Shown: positions 1 to 8,918 of the stretch, one piece after another
Layout: each line of letters opens with the position of its first letter
How positions within the stretch are numbered: position 1 is the first letter of the stretch
Origin: SAR202 cluster bacterium
GTDB lineage: Bacteria > Chloroflexota > Dehalococcoidia > Lucifugimonadales > UBA826
Direction: 5' to 3'
Assembly: GCA_008373095.1 (NCBI GenBank)
Contig: RQOP01000052.1
Span: 1 to 38,136, forward strand
DNA: 38,136 bases
The notes under the pieces: generated by a model
What the model was told of the DNA's origin: nothing
Seen by the model: the letters and a program-made list of their open reading frames with translations, nothing else
The model's database searches: none
Program-made: the position numbers and the translations under genes

Positions 1-1312
1 TTTGTTCCTGCAGCGTGGTATTCATGGTGGCCAAAGCCTGGTTCTTCTGATCCACTTGGCCTCTGAGACCTTCAATCTCTGCAATAATCTGGCTTCGCTG
101 GGCAGCAGAATCATTTGTGCTTCCTGCTTCCAAGTTTTGTAACGATTGCTTGAGTTGGTCAAGTTTAGCTTCGTTGAAAGCGATTTGCTCTTGATAATTA
201 AGATTTATCTGATCAATATCCAGTTGGGCATTATTCGCATCCCCGACCGCAGTGCTTGCGTCATATGACTGATGTCGTTTCTGCTCAGCCTTCTCCAATT
301 CCTGATCATAGTCAGCCCATATTTGGTCAGTCCGTACAGCATGATTATCCCAATCTAATTGGGTTGCAACTGCCTGGTTTTGCTGCTCACTGTCAGTAGC
401 TGAACGCAACTGGCTGTACAAATCTTCCAGTTTTGCATGCTGTTCGTCGATGAGGTCCTCACTACTTTTGGCGTTAGTACCAGCAGCAGCGGCCAACAAA
501 TTTGGATCAGTATCCCATATATCTCTTTCTCTTTTCCTAAGTTCTTCAGCTTCTTCCTCCAGAGGTCTTACCATGTCGTGTAATTCCATTCTGGACTCTT
601 CTATTTGCATTTGTTCTACATCAATTTCAAAATAAGCATCGTCTATATCTTTCCAGGCCTGATGTATGGCCTCCATTTCCTGATTAAATGGATTATTTTC
701 CTCATATTCGTTTCTCATATCCTCGACTTGGCGATGAGCGTCATCTCTCTCCTCATCCCATGCTCGCCACATAGCCTTAGACACATTCTGAGCTTCCTCT
801 TCCCTGGCCCTCATCTCAAATTCAAGATTCTCCCAGGTGCTCTGCCCATTCTCCTCCATCTCAGATCTTCTCTGCTGAATTGATTCCTCTAATTCATCAT
901 GAAGTCTTTCCTTCTCATCCTTTAGAGCTCTCTGCCTCTCTTCCAGCTCCTGAAACCTAGCATCTATTTGACGTTTGTATTCTTCTCTTGCCTGATCCCC
1001 CTCCATATACACGGTGTCAAAACGCTCCCGCATCTCTTCGTCAAATTCGTTACCAATTTCTTCGGCCTGTTGGTAAAGACCTTCCTTCTGCCTTTCCAAA
1101 GCCTCTATTTCAGCTTCAATCGGGGCCACTTGCTCTTCGATAGCATTGATCTGCTCAACAAGCGGATCAACCTCATTAGTCTGTATTTCAAGTATTCTCG
1201 CTCGTAAGTCGACCACTCCTTGAGCCTGTTCCACATCGACAACACCACAAGCAGCAAAGGCTGCTCCAATAATCCCAATAACCGACATTTTCATCAGGGC
1301 TTTCTTGAACAT
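1..1312 (-). CDS. Coiled-coil, lipoprotein-like surface/envelope protein, 3' end cut by window edge
   Basis: I read this ORF directly from the minus strand. The track omits it because it has no stop inside the window. It starts at ATG 1312 (MFKKALMKMS...), preceded by GGGGGA, and stays open for 437 codons to base 1. Residues 1-22 are a basic start plus a hydrophobic stretch ending AAFAACG, which resembles a weak lipoprotein signal with Cys22 as the possible lipidated residue. Almost everything after residue 35 is Glu/Gln/Arg/Lys-rich heptad-like sequence (for example LEERQRALKDEKERLHDELE), so long coiled coils are predicted. There is a short Ala/Gly break (NLLAAAAGTNAK) around residue 285. 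No enzyme domain is recognised. A structural or envelope-spacer role is inference only. Base composition gives no sign of transfer. The gene diverges from the thioesterase gene at 1604. Confidence 0.8.
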   Translation of the reverse strand, partial: MFKKALMKMSVIGIIGAAFAACGVVDVEQAQGVVDLRARILEIQTNEVDPLVEQINAIEEQVAPIEAEIEALERQKEGLYQQAEEIGNEFDEEMRERFDTVYMEGDQAREEYKRQIDARFQELEERQRALKDEKERLHDELEESIQQRRSEMEENGQSTWENLEFEMRAREEEAQNVSKAMWRAWDEERDDAHRQVEDMRNEYEENNPFNQEMEAIHQAWKDIDDAYFEIDVEQMQIEESRMELHDMVRPLEEEAEELRKRERDIWDTDPNLLAAAAGTNAKSSEDLIDEQHAKLEDLYSQLRSATDSEQQNQAVATQLDWDNHAVRTDQIWADYDQELEKAEQKRHQSYDASTAVGDANNAQLDIDQINLNYQEQIAFNEAKLDQLKQSLQNLEAGSTNDSAAQRSQIIAEIEGLRGQVDQKNQALATMNTTLQEQ

Positions 1313-1603
1313 TTTTTAAAGTCCCCCAGCAATTTCTCTCATTTTTGAAGACGATCCGTTGTATTTTACTACTTTACGGTGATTTCTTGAACGGGTTAAC
1401 CGGAAACATACCGACAATTACCCAAACTAAATCTAATTTACTAAATTAAAACATATATTCAGACTAGATTCATGAGTGTTGCCACGTTACTATGGCAAGT
1501 GGTTTCACCTGATTTCAATCGTCTTAGATTGGGACCTTGGAATAACCTGAGCAAATCCCTCTATTCCATCTCAAATAACAAAAATATGCAAACAGGCAAT
1601 CAA

Positions 1604-2044
1604 ATGAGCAAAGATAACTTTAAATTTAAGCATACCCTGCGAGTTCGATGGAAGGAATGTGACGTGCAAGGGATAGCGTACTATGGAAGTTATTTGGATT
1701 TCATAGATGTGGCTCAAGCAGAATATTTTCGTAGCTTAGGCATTCTTACTCATCACCCCGAGAAGAGAGAAACTTTTGACTTAGCGGCAGTAAAAGTAAT
1801 TTTGGAATACAAAAGTCCTGCAAAAATAGACGAACTTATAGATGTGTTTTTTAGAGTAGAAAAAATTGGAAATTCCAGCCTCGACAAAAGATCAGAAATC
1901 TACCAAAGTGGTACAGAAGAATTGCTCTGCAGCGGGCAATTAATTTCTGTGAATTTTGATTCAAACCTAGGTACGTCCCGTAACGTTCCCAGCGAAATAA
2001 AGGATATAATCGAAAAGTTCGAATCAACAGGACAAGAAAATTAA
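1604..2044 (+). CDS. Acyl-CoA thioesterase, hotdog fold (4HBT/YbgC-like)
   Basis: This predicted cytosolic thioesterase would hydrolyse an acyl-CoA; the substrate is unknown. The core reads VRWKECDVQGIAYYGSYLDF, the 4-hydroxybenzoyl-CoA thioesterase/YbgC signature in which the Asp of the D-x-x-G-x-x-x-Y region is catalytic. It is followed by a long helix (VAQAEYFRSLG) and the beta strands of a single hotdog domain. The track ORF opens at 1472, but its first 44 residues have no family resemblance. I prefer ATG 1604 (MSKDNFKF), which has an AGG about ten bases upstream and gives 146 residues, normal for the family; ATG 1586 is also possible. The cyclophilin gene follows after 22 bases, so the two may be co-transcribed. 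Confidence 0.8.
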   Translation: MSKDNFKFKHTLRVRWKECDVQGIAYYGSYLDFIDVAQAEYFRSLGILTHHPEKRETFDLAAVKVILEYKSPAKIDELIDVFFRVEKIGNSSLDKRSEIYQSGTEELLCSGQLISVNFDSNLGTSRNVPSEIKDIIEKFESTGQEN

Positions 2045-2066
2045 TAATTAATTTAAAGGTCAAATA

Positions 2067-2594
2067 ATGAGCGATAAAACCTACAGCCAGCCTCCAGAAT
2101 TTAGCCTAGACCCCGAAAAAAATTATAAGGCCATAATTGAAATGGATAATGGAAATAAAATCACCATCGATTTACTATCCAAAGAGGCTCCCAAAACAGT
2201 AAATAATTTCGTTTTCCTAGCGAGAGACGGCTATTACGACGGTATAACCTTCCATAGAGTAATACCTGGATTTATGGCACAGTCAGGTGACCCAACCGGA
2301 ACAGGTTCCGGTGGTCCCGGCTATAACTTTGACGACGAATTCCACAACGATGCAAAGCATGATTCTGCAGGAATCCTATCCATGGCAAACCGTGGAGTAG
2401 TTAACGGAATGGGAACAAATGGGAGTCAGTTCTTTATAACATTTGCCCCGACCCCTCATCTTGACGGAAATCACAGCGTATTTGGAAAAGTATCTGACGG
2501 AATGGAAGCAGTTCTCGCTATCAGTGAAAGAGACCCTGGAAGAGCTACCAGCCCTGGTGACGCAATGAAATCTGTAACCATAGTTGAAGAATAG
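2067..2594 (+). CDS. Peptidyl-prolyl cis-trans isomerase, cyclophilin type
   Basis: Catalyses cis-trans isomerisation of X-Pro bonds during protein folding. It is a single 175-residue cyclophilin domain with no signal peptide, so it is probably cytosolic. The diagnostic stretch [19 protein letters not shown] carries catalytic Arg64, and [16 protein letters not shown] follows. The residue that is Trp in cyclosporin-sensitive cyclophilins is His131 here, which in known members goes with low drug affinity. The charged N-terminal extension of about 20 residues is typical of actinobacterial and Chloroflexota members. It lies 22 bases after the thioesterase gene. The 270 bases downstream to the MR/MLE gene show no ORF, RNA or clear terminator. 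Confidence 0.95.
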   Translation: MSDKTYSQPPEFSLDPEKNYKAIIEMDNGNKITIDLLSKEAPKTVNNFVFLARDGYYDGITFHRVIPGFMAQSGDPTGTGSGGPGYNFDDEFHNDAKHDSAGILSMANRGVVNGMGTNGSQFFITFAPTPHLDGNHSVFGKVSDGMEAVLAISERDPGRATSPGDAMKSVTIVEE

Positions 2595-2866
2595 ACGAAC
2601 CCATTTGAAAGCTAATAATCAACAACTAGACGATTAGTACGTTTAACCAAAAATATAAAAACAGCTAAAATAAGCCAACTAATATAGGTCGTACAATCCC
2701 GTTCTCATCGATTATTAGGGCGAGCGGGAAAGGCGTTATGCCAAAAAGTTCAATCCTAAAGGCTGACTAGGTTATGACGAGATCTTTTAATTTTGCTGAC
2801 GAATAAAAGACAGAATTACAAACCCGTTGTATACCCATACTCTCCTCTGATCTCTAGTATTCAAAG

Positions 2867-4042
2867 TTAATCTATTACAAATTCCGCAATTTGGTATTTC
2901 CCTACTCCTTCCCAATCATATTCCACTCCCAAGCCTGGACCTTGAGGTAAACCAACACAACCATCAGAATCAATTGATTCCAATTGGTCCGAATAATCAC
3001 ATTTATAGACAGGAGGGTTAGCTATATTGGAAAGCTTCGGGTGAACCAATCCCATCTCGTAAAAGTTTGAGTTCCTCATACTAGCCATACAGTGCCTCTG
3101 AGCGGGTCCAGCAATATGCAGCTCTAGGTCCATACCAAAGCCTTCGGCAGCATTGGCTATTTTCATAACCCCAGTAATTCCACCATCGTATTCAGGATCT
3201 GCTCTCCAAAAGTCAGTCGATTCGGCAATGGCCATATCAACATGAGCCTCTACTAAATGGATATGTTCACCTTGAAGTAATGGAGTCGAAAGCATCTTCC
3301 TCAATTGTTTGTGAGCAAATAAAGACACTCCTCCATCTCTCATTGGGTCCTCGTACCAGAAGAATTGTTGCTCGTCACAGGCACGTCCTACCGCTAGAGC
3401 CTCTGCGAAAGTGTCATAAACACAACAAGGGTCAATCATTAAGGCCATTTTTCCGCCAACTCTATTACCAACAGAATTTACGGTATCTATTTCTCTCTGT
3501 ATATTCGACTCCGCCCAAGAGTGAATTTTAAAACCCTTATATCCCATAGAAAGACATTGTTCCGCAAAATCAGCATACGCTTCAGGTGAATTCAGCCCAC
3601 CTTTGGTTCTATCAGCATGATAGGTACTTGCATAAGCTGGCAGGCGATCTCTATACCCCCCAAGAAGCCTATAAATAGGGGATTCATGTACCTTGCCAGC
3701 CAGGTCCCATAAAGCTATATCAATAGGGCCGATGCCCATTCGGTCTTGCTTGCGCAATATTGACTTCGCTTGGTTGTATATTAACTCTCGTTCTAGGCCA
3801 TTCTTACCAATCAAAAAAGGGCCAAATGATTGAATTTGTTCAAAGGTTCCAGGTGCAATACTCATGTATTCCCCGGTAATTCCAGCGTCGGTATATATGC
3901 GAATACCCAGAACAGTTCGAAATCCCTTACCACCTGGTTCATAGAAAGGTCCCATAGCGAAAGACAGGTCATGGCCAACATCATCAAATGGAAACCTATA
4001 CCTAGTTAACTGGATCTTCCTAATGACTGGTGTACTACTCAT
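2867..4042 (-). CDS. Mandelate racemase/muconate-lactonizing (enolase superfamily) enzyme
   Basis: A TIM-barrel enolase-superfamily enzyme that would abstract the alpha proton of a carboxylate, as sugar-acid dehydratases and racemases do. The capping domain spans about residues 1-130 and the barrel 135-391. Visible metal ligands are Asp204 (MIDPC), Glu231 (WYEDPM) and Glu259 (QGEH). The acid/base candidates are Lys172 in GFKIHS, a K-x-H rather than the common K-x-K, and on the opposite face Asp286 (PEYDGGITG) with His309 (ELHIAG), the mandelate-racemase-type D...H dyad. It is full length at 391 residues. It sits alone on the minus strand with its own gaps. Paralogues of this family are reported as expanded in SAR202 genomes, which fits the window; the substrate cannot be assigned. 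Confidence 0.92.
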   Translation of the reverse strand: MSSTPVIRKIQLTRYRFPFDDVGHDLSFAMGPFYEPGGKGFRTVLGIRIYTDAGITGEYMSIAPGTFEQIQSFGPFLIGKNGLERELIYNQAKSILRKQDRMGIGPIDIALWDLAGKVHESPIYRLLGGYRDRLPAYASTYHADRTKGGLNSPEAYADFAEQCLSMGYKGFKIHSWAESNIQREIDTVNSVGNRVGGKMALMIDPCCVYDTFAEALAVGRACDEQQFFWYEDPMRDGGVSLFAHKQLRKMLSTPLLQGEHIHLVEAHVDMAIAESTDFWRADPEYDGGITGVMKIANAAEGFGMDLELHIAGPAQRHCMASMRNSNFYEMGLVHPKLSNIANPPVYKCDYSDQLESIDSDGCVGLPQGPGLGVEYDWEGVGKYQIAEFVID

Positions 4043-4118
4043 TTATAAACTCCATCTATTCTGTCTTAATTTATCTATCCGTAATACTGGAAATTTAATT
4101 TTTTCTGTGCATTCAATT

Positions 4119-4943
4119 CTAATTTGTTCTATCGAACTCAGTCAGGCTAAGATCTGTCCATTTTAAATTAGCTCCGAGTAATATCGCTCCTCTTAAATCG
4201 GATTCTGTAAGATCCGCCAAAGTTAAATCCGCTTCCTGAAAGTCTGTAAAAACAAGATTCGCCTTTATAAGTTTTGCCATTTGCAAACTAGCGCCCCTGA
4301 ACATACACCTTCTTAAACTCGCCTCAGTTAAATCAGCGCTATCTAGGCGAGCAAATTCCAATTTGGATGAATTCAAAACAGCATTAGCCAATGTGGCGCC
4401 TGTAAGATTTATTCGGGTCATATCTGAGCCATTCAAAGAAGCTGATGTGAAATCAGAAGAACTTGCGTCAGCACCTATCAATTTGACGCTCCTCAAAGTA
4501 GCCATAGTCAAATCTGTATTTTGAATTACCGCACCAGACAAATCAGCTCCGCGTAGATTAGAACTAACTAAAGAAGAGTTCGATAGATTTACTCCTCCGG
4601 TCATAAATGCACCGCTCATATTGGACCCTGTTAGGTCACAATTAGATAGATCGGAAGCATATAAGCGAGCTTCCATCAAATAAGTATCGCTAAGGTCAGA
4701 ACCACTTAGATCTGAATCCCTTAGATTTGCTTCCGCTAAAATACCTTCAGATGATTTAACATTGGACAAATTAGAGCCGCTTAAATTAGCTCCCCTAAAA
4801 TTAATCCCACGAATGTCAGCGCCAGACAGATCGACACCACTTAAAACTGCTCTGTGTAAATTTAAGCCTGTCAGGTCTTGACCAGAAAGACTTCCGCCTT
4901 CATCAAAAATCTCTAATACTTCTTTCTCAGTGAGCTTAGACAC
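4119..4943 (-). CDS. Pentapeptide-repeat protein
   Basis: Almost the whole protein (about residues 21-272) is a tandem of A(D/N)LXX pentapeptides, about 50 units, with one one-residue slip near FMTGGVNLSNS. This predicts a right-handed quadrilateral beta-helix. The N-terminal 20 residues (KLTEKEVLEIFDEGGSLSG) resemble the short helical cap seen in many such proteins. There is no signal peptide or second domain. Members range from DNA-mimicking gyrase protectors (MfpA/Qnr) to scaffold proteins of unknown role; nothing here identifies which. The chosen start is GTG 4943, without a convincing ribosome site, so the N-terminus is uncertain. It lies 76 bases upstream (in transcription) of the MR/MLE gene and could be co-transcribed. 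Confidence 0.88.
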   Translation of the reverse strand: MSKLTEKEVLEIFDEGGSLSGQDLTGLNLHRAVLSGVDLSGADIRGINFRGANLSGSNLSNVKSSEGILAEANLRDSDLSGSDLSDTYLMEARLYASDLSNCDLTGSNMSGAFMTGGVNLSNSSLVSSNLRGADLSGAVIQNTDLTMATLRSVKLIGADASSSDFTSASLNGSDMTRINLTGATLANAVLNSSKLEFARLDSADLTEASLRRCMFRGASLQMAKLIKANLVFTDFQEADLTLADLTESDLRGAILLGANLKWTDLSLTEFDRTN

Positions 4944-5068
4944 AAATTCTATTTACCGTTTTTCTTATATAAATGTTAATTTAGGAATAATATTTTAATT
5001 TAATGAAAAATTATAATAATCTGCAAATAATTTCTTAGATACCAATTAATCTTAAAGTGAGGGTAAAT

Positions 5069-5362
5069 GTGTTAATTGTCCAACGAACCTACACTCCTAA
5101 GCCTGGTAAAGGAGGTCTAACAGATCTTCTAAAAATGGTAAACAAAAACACCATTGCAATCGGCCTTCCTGAAATGAAAGTCTATAGAAAATTCTTGGGG
5201 CCACATGGGACTGTGGTTACTACTCAAGAATGGGAATCTATTGAGAATTACAATAATTCTAGGGATATAGTCAGACAAACCAAGGAAATAACCTCTATAT
5301 TCGAAAAAATATATCCGCTTTTGGATAACACACATATCACTGAAATTCTAGAATCCGCTTAA
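5069..5362 (+). CDS. Small dimeric alpha/beta-barrel (ABM/NIPSNAP-like) protein
   Basis: A 97-residue protein with the pattern of ferredoxin-like dimeric alpha/beta barrels: a first strand VQRTYTPKPGKGG, a helix, a strand VYRKFLGPHGTVVTTQEW, then a helical tail. Such proteins include heme or flavin-free monooxygenases and stress-type proteins; there is no catalytic signature, so function is open. The track starts at GTG 5057, but GAGGG sits about six bases before the in-frame GTG 5069, which I take as the start. The GMC oxidoreductase follows after 44 bases on the same strand, so the two are likely co-expressed. Confidence 0.65.
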   Translation: MLIVQRTYTPKPGKGGLTDLLKMVNKNTIAIGLPEMKVYRKFLGPHGTVVTTQEWESIENYNNSRDIVRQTKEITSIFEKIYPLLDNTHITEILESA

Positions 5363-5406
5363 ATATCCAACTCCTGACATATTTTAAAACTCAGAAGGAG
5401 ACCCGA

Positions 5407-6999
5407 TTGGACATTGAAAATAATAAGGTAGACGTTCTGGTAATAGGGGCAGGGGCCTCGGGTGCGGCATTCTCTTGGAAATTAGCAAAATCTGGAATCA
5501 AGGTGATGTGTCTGGAACAAGGTGATTGGTTAGACCCATTAACTGACTATTCAACTTCAAACTCTGATTGGGAAATACACAGACAAACGGACTTTAATCC
5601 TAATCCTAATTTTAGATCTATGAAGGTAGATTATCCGATTAACGATACCGAAAGCCCCATAGCACCATTAATGTACAACGCGGTAGGGGGTAGCACCATT
5701 CATTGGTCTGCTCACTTCCCTCGATTAAAACCGTCTGATTTCAGGGTCAAAACTCTAGATCATGTCGCCGATGATTGGCCTATTTCATACTTTGAACTTG
5801 AACCGTATTTTGATTTGAATGACAAGATGATGGGAGTAGCAGGTATCATTGGTGATCCTGCATACCCGCCTAAATCCCCAAGGCAAACCCCTCCTGTAGG
5901 GCTAGGCAAATTGGGGGATAAAATAACCCATGGATTCGACAAATTAGGTTGGCATTGGTGGCCTTCCGACTCAGCAATAAATACTGTGGATTACGATGGG
6001 CGGCCAGGCTGTAACAATTGCGGACCCTGTGATCTGGGATGCTCTATAAAAGCCAAATCGAGTACGGATGTTACCTACTGGCCCAAAGCGATTAAGCTAG
6101 GTGCACGATTAGTCACCAACGCTCGAGTTAGGGAAATCACCGTGGATAGGTATGGTAAAGCAAAAAGCGCAATATACTATGACTCCGATGGCAATATCCA
6201 AGAGCAATATGCTTCAACCATTGTGTTAGCGGCAAATGGTATTGGAACCCCTCGAATTCTGCTGAATTCAACCTCAACCAAATTTCCTGAAGGTTTAGCG
6301 AATTCAAGCGGTCTTGTCGGAAAAAATTTGATGTTTCATCCTTACTCTATTGTGACCGGTATATTTGACGAAGATTTGGAAGGACACAAAGGTCCGACAC
6401 CATTAAATATAATATGCTCAGAATTTTATGAGACAGACCATTCTAGAGATTTCGTGAGGGGATATGCATATCAAGTGGTACGTTCTTCTGCACCTTTAGC
6501 AACGGCTCTCAGTGGTCACGTACCTTGGGGTGAAAAACACCACGAAGCTTTCAAAAAACGATTTAACCGAACTATTACATTCGCTGTGATAGGAGAAGAC
6601 CTACCAGAAACACATAATAAAGTAACTATAGATCCAAATCTTTCTGACTCATTCGGTATCCCATCCCCAAAAATTGCATACCGACTAAGTGATAATAGTC
6701 GCAAAATGTTGGGACACGGGGTGAAAACAGCAACTCAAGTTATGAAAGCAGCAGGTGCAACAGAAGTTACACATGATCCCCTAAAAAGAGAAGCTGGATG
6801 GCACCTGATGGGCACCACAAAAATGGGTGCCGATCCAAAGGATTCGGTCGTAAATAAGTATGGTCAAACTCATGATGTAGATAATCTATTCGTTATAGAC
6901 GGAAGCATATTCGTCACAGCCGGAGCGGTTAATCCAACCTCAACCATTCAGGCCTTAGCATTGCATGTTGCAGATCATGTCATCTCAAAATCAAAATGA
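5407..6999 (+). CDS. GMC-family FAD oxidoreductase (dehydrogenase large subunit)
   Basis: Oxidises an alcohol or sugar hydroxyl using FAD. The Rossmann dinucleotide motif GAGASG is at residues 14-19, followed by Glu37, the expected ribose-binding acid. The GMC C-terminal domain ends with GWHLMGTTKMG (His466) and NPTSTIQALA (Asn509), the usual His/Asn catalytic pair. A cluster CNNCGPCDLGC (Cys202, 205, 208, 212) lies where the catalytic subunit of bacterial FAD-glucose dehydrogenase carries a [3Fe-4S] cluster; whether it binds iron here is inference. There is no Tat or Sec signal. Start TTG 5407 is supported by AAGGAG seven bases upstream. The subunit-3-like gene follows after 39 bases, indicating a two-subunit dehydrogenase. 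No cytochrome c subunit is nearby. Confidence 0.93.
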   Translation: MDIENNKVDVLVIGAGASGAAFSWKLAKSGIKVMCLEQGDWLDPLTDYSTSNSDWEIHRQTDFNPNPNFRSMKVDYPINDTESPIAPLMYNAVGGSTIHWSAHFPRLKPSDFRVKTLDHVADDWPISYFELEPYFDLNDKMMGVAGIIGDPAYPPKSPRQTPPVGLGKLGDKITHGFDKLGWHWWPSDSAINTVDYDGRPGCNNCGPCDLGCSIKAKSSTDVTYWPKAIKLGARLVTNARVREITVDRYGKAKSAIYYDSDGNIQEQYASTIVLAANGIGTPRILLNSTSTKFPEGLANSSGLVGKNLMFHPYSIVTGIFDEDLEGHKGPTPLNIICSEFYETDHSRDFVRGYAYQVVRSSAPLATALSGHVPWGEKHHEAFKKRFNRTITFAVIGEDLPETHNKVTIDPNLSDSFGIPSPKIAYRLSDNSRKMLGHGVKTATQVMKAAGATEVTHDPLKREAGWHLMGTTKMGADPKDSVVNKYGQTHDVDNLFVIDGSIFVTAGAVNPTSTIQALALHVADHVISKSK

Positions 7000-7038
7000 C
7001 CCCTACCTGGGAGTCAGAACTAAATTAGGAATATTCTC

Positions 7039-7473
7039 ATGAGAACATTATCTAAAAGCAATTCAGACACTTTAACTGTCATAGTAGACCTTTTAATACC
7101 AAAAAAAGGTAGCCTTCCTTCACCTTCCGATATTAACGTTGTGGAACACATTGACGATACAATTTCTGATGCCCCCCAATTGATGAGATTGTTTGTGGAA
7201 GGTCTCAGGGATATCAACGACAAAGATTTTTTGTCACTCCAAGAGAAAGAACAAATTGACTTACTACAAAAATATGAATGTTCCAACAGCCTTTTTTTTG
7301 CCGAACTTATTCGCCATACCTATAACGGATACTACACGAACCCTATAGTCGTCAGAGCAATCGGAATGACAGGTCACCCCCCTCAACCAAAAGGGTATAA
7401 CTTGGAACAAGGAAACAACTTCAAATTGTTGGAAAAAGTTAGGGAACGGGGCCAAATTTGGAGAAATCCTTAG
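7039..7473 (+). CDS. Gluconate 2-dehydrogenase subunit 3-like small subunit
   Basis: This 144-residue protein has the pattern of the gluconate 2-dehydrogenase gamma / FAD-glucose dehydrogenase small-subunit family: an all-helical body with FFAELIRHTYNGYYTNP and a terminal AIGMTGHPPQPKGY. Known members act as chaperone or partner of the GMC subunit and often carry a Tat signal that exports the complex. Here the N-terminus (MRTLSKSNSDTLTVIVDLL) has no twin arginine or hydrophobic signal, so the complex is probably cytosolic. It lies directly after the GMC gene, and its 3' end is eight bases from the convergent sulfatase gene. Confidence 0.8.
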   Translation: MRTLSKSNSDTLTVIVDLLIPKKGSLPSPSDINVVEHIDDTISDAPQLMRLFVEGLRDINDKDFLSLQEKEQIDLLQKYECSNSLFFAELIRHTYNGYYTNPIVVRAIGMTGHPPQPKGYNLEQGNNFKLLEKVRERGQIWRNP

Positions 7474-7481
7474 GTAAATAT

Positions 7482-8918
7482 TTAGAATCCTTCCCAAAAT
7501 TTTTCAAAAGGGGCCAAATTATCTCCATACGCCTCACGAGCCTCCTGCATTTTCCTCCTCAGTTCAACCACTCTTTCTATAAAGCCAGCGTCTCCCGATA
7601 GATCATGTATCTCGTCTGGATCTTCAGAAATGTTGAATAATTGGGTGGATCGAACTCCATTTACGTTGTATTCGATCAATTTCCAACCCTGATACGTTAC
7701 TGCTCTTTGAACATCCTTATAAACATAGTACAAATAGTCGCGGGTTGAAATTTCTTTTTCTTTTATGATCTTCATCATACTTTTACCTAAGACGCTTTCC
7801 GGAATTTCAATGCCAGCCATTTCACATAAGGTAGGGTATATATCGGCTGTATAAACTAATGAATCTCTCGAAGTCTGGCTGGGAATTCCGGGGCCACAAA
7901 ATATCATGGGAATATGAATACTGTGATCATAAAGATTCTGTTTACCAAAAAGACCATGTCTTCCTAAGGCAAGTCCATTATCACCAGCAAGCACTATGAT
8001 GGTATTACTAATTTGATTTGATTCTTTGAGAGCATCCAAAATCAACCCTACTTGCGAATCAAGATGAGAGACCATAGCGTAATACTCTGCTATATGATTT
8101 TTTACTTCTAATTCTTCCCTAGGAACTGCAGCTAAAAGCTCGTCTCTAGCATCAAGTTCACCGTTGTCGAAAGGATGCTCAGTCATAAAATTTTCTTCGA
8201 TATCAAAGTCATCTGCAGAATACATATCGTAAAATTTTTGTGGGGTAGTCCTTGGGTCATGAGGGGCCATAAAAGCGACATACGCAAAAAACGGATCATC
8301 TTTTTCGTAGTTAGAAATAAATTCCGCAGCTTGGTCAGCAAATAGGTTAGTAGAATGTCGCCCGGAATGGATATGATTAGCAATTTTTTCTTCCGGTAAG
8401 GCAGGGACTCGGTATGATTGAACCCGACTTTTATAGGTTTCTATCGGCTCATATTCATGCAAAGGAACCATATCTCTTGATATTCGACCTAGATATTGTT
8501 GAGATGGGTCGTAAGAATGCACTGGTACCATCCAATGATCATATCCTCCACCAAAATAGATATCGGCACCATCTTGGAAATTTCGAATGTACGATTCAGT
8601 GCCGTTATGCCATTTACCGGTACCCCAACAGTGATAACCAGATTTACGAAGGGTTTCTCCCAACATAACATGGTCCTTGGGTATGGTCTCGCCAGAATCC
8701 ACAAGATGGAAAAGTGTTCGCCCAGTCATCAACATAGCTCTGCTAGGCATGCATACAGCTGTATTTGTCCCACCCATGATGTAGGCGTTGGTTAGAGCGG
8801 TACCATTTTCAACTAGCCAATCCATATTTGGAGTCGATATTTTATCGTTACCTAGCGCATGAACAGTATCGAATCGCTGATCATCAGTAAATATGACCAA
8901 TATATTTGGTTTTGACAT
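7482..8918 (-). CDS. Type I sulfatase (formylglycine-dependent)
   Basis: Hydrolyses a sulfate ester (or phosphonate) by an alkaline-phosphatase-fold mechanism. Metal ligands Asp12-Asp13 lie in IFTDDQ. The nucleophile site is Cys56 in AVCMPSRAMLMTGR, the C-x-P-x-R motif whose Cys is converted to formylglycine. The second metal site is in LAGDNGLALGRHG. It has 478 residues and no signal peptide, so it is predicted cytosolic unless exported otherwise. Its ATG overlaps the TAA of the crotonase gene (TAATG), showing translational coupling at the end of the molybdenum-hydroxylase operon. Substrate unknown. No formylglycine-generating enzyme is in this window. Confidence 0.94.
   Translation of the reverse strand: MSKPNILVIFTDDQRFDTVHALGNDKISTPNMDWLVENGTALTNAYIMGGTNTAVCMPSRAMLMTGRTLFHLVDSGETIPKDHVMLGETLRKSGYHCWGTGKWHNGTESYIRNFQDGADIYFGGGYDHWMVPVHSYDPSQQYLGRISRDMVPLHEYEPIETYKSRVQSYRVPALPEEKIANHIHSGRHSTNLFADQAAEFISNYEKDDPFFAYVAFMAPHDPRTTPQKFYDMYSADDFDIEENFMTEHPFDNGELDARDELLAAVPREELEVKNHIAEYYAMVSHLDSQVGLILDALKESNQISNTIIVLAGDNGLALGRHGLFGKQNLYDHSIHIPMIFCGPGIPSQTSRDSLVYTADIYPTLCEMAGIEIPESVLGKSMMKIIKEKEISTRDYLYYVYKDVQRAVTYQGWKLIEYNVNGVRSTQLFNISEDPDEIHDLSGDAGFIERVVELRRKMQEAREAYGDNLAPFEKFWEGF

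Noticed and set aside
450-1207. Plus-strand ORFs of 61, 92 and 79 aa
   Set aside because: They are antisense to the continuous minus-strand coiled-coil gene that runs from 1312 to base 1; their Leu/Ser/Phe-rich composition is what reversed Glu/Gln/Lys codons give.
1472-1603. 44-residue N-terminal extension of the thioesterase ORF
   Set aside because: It has no family similarity and no signal-peptide pattern; ATG 1604 has a better ribosome site and gives the normal hotdog length.
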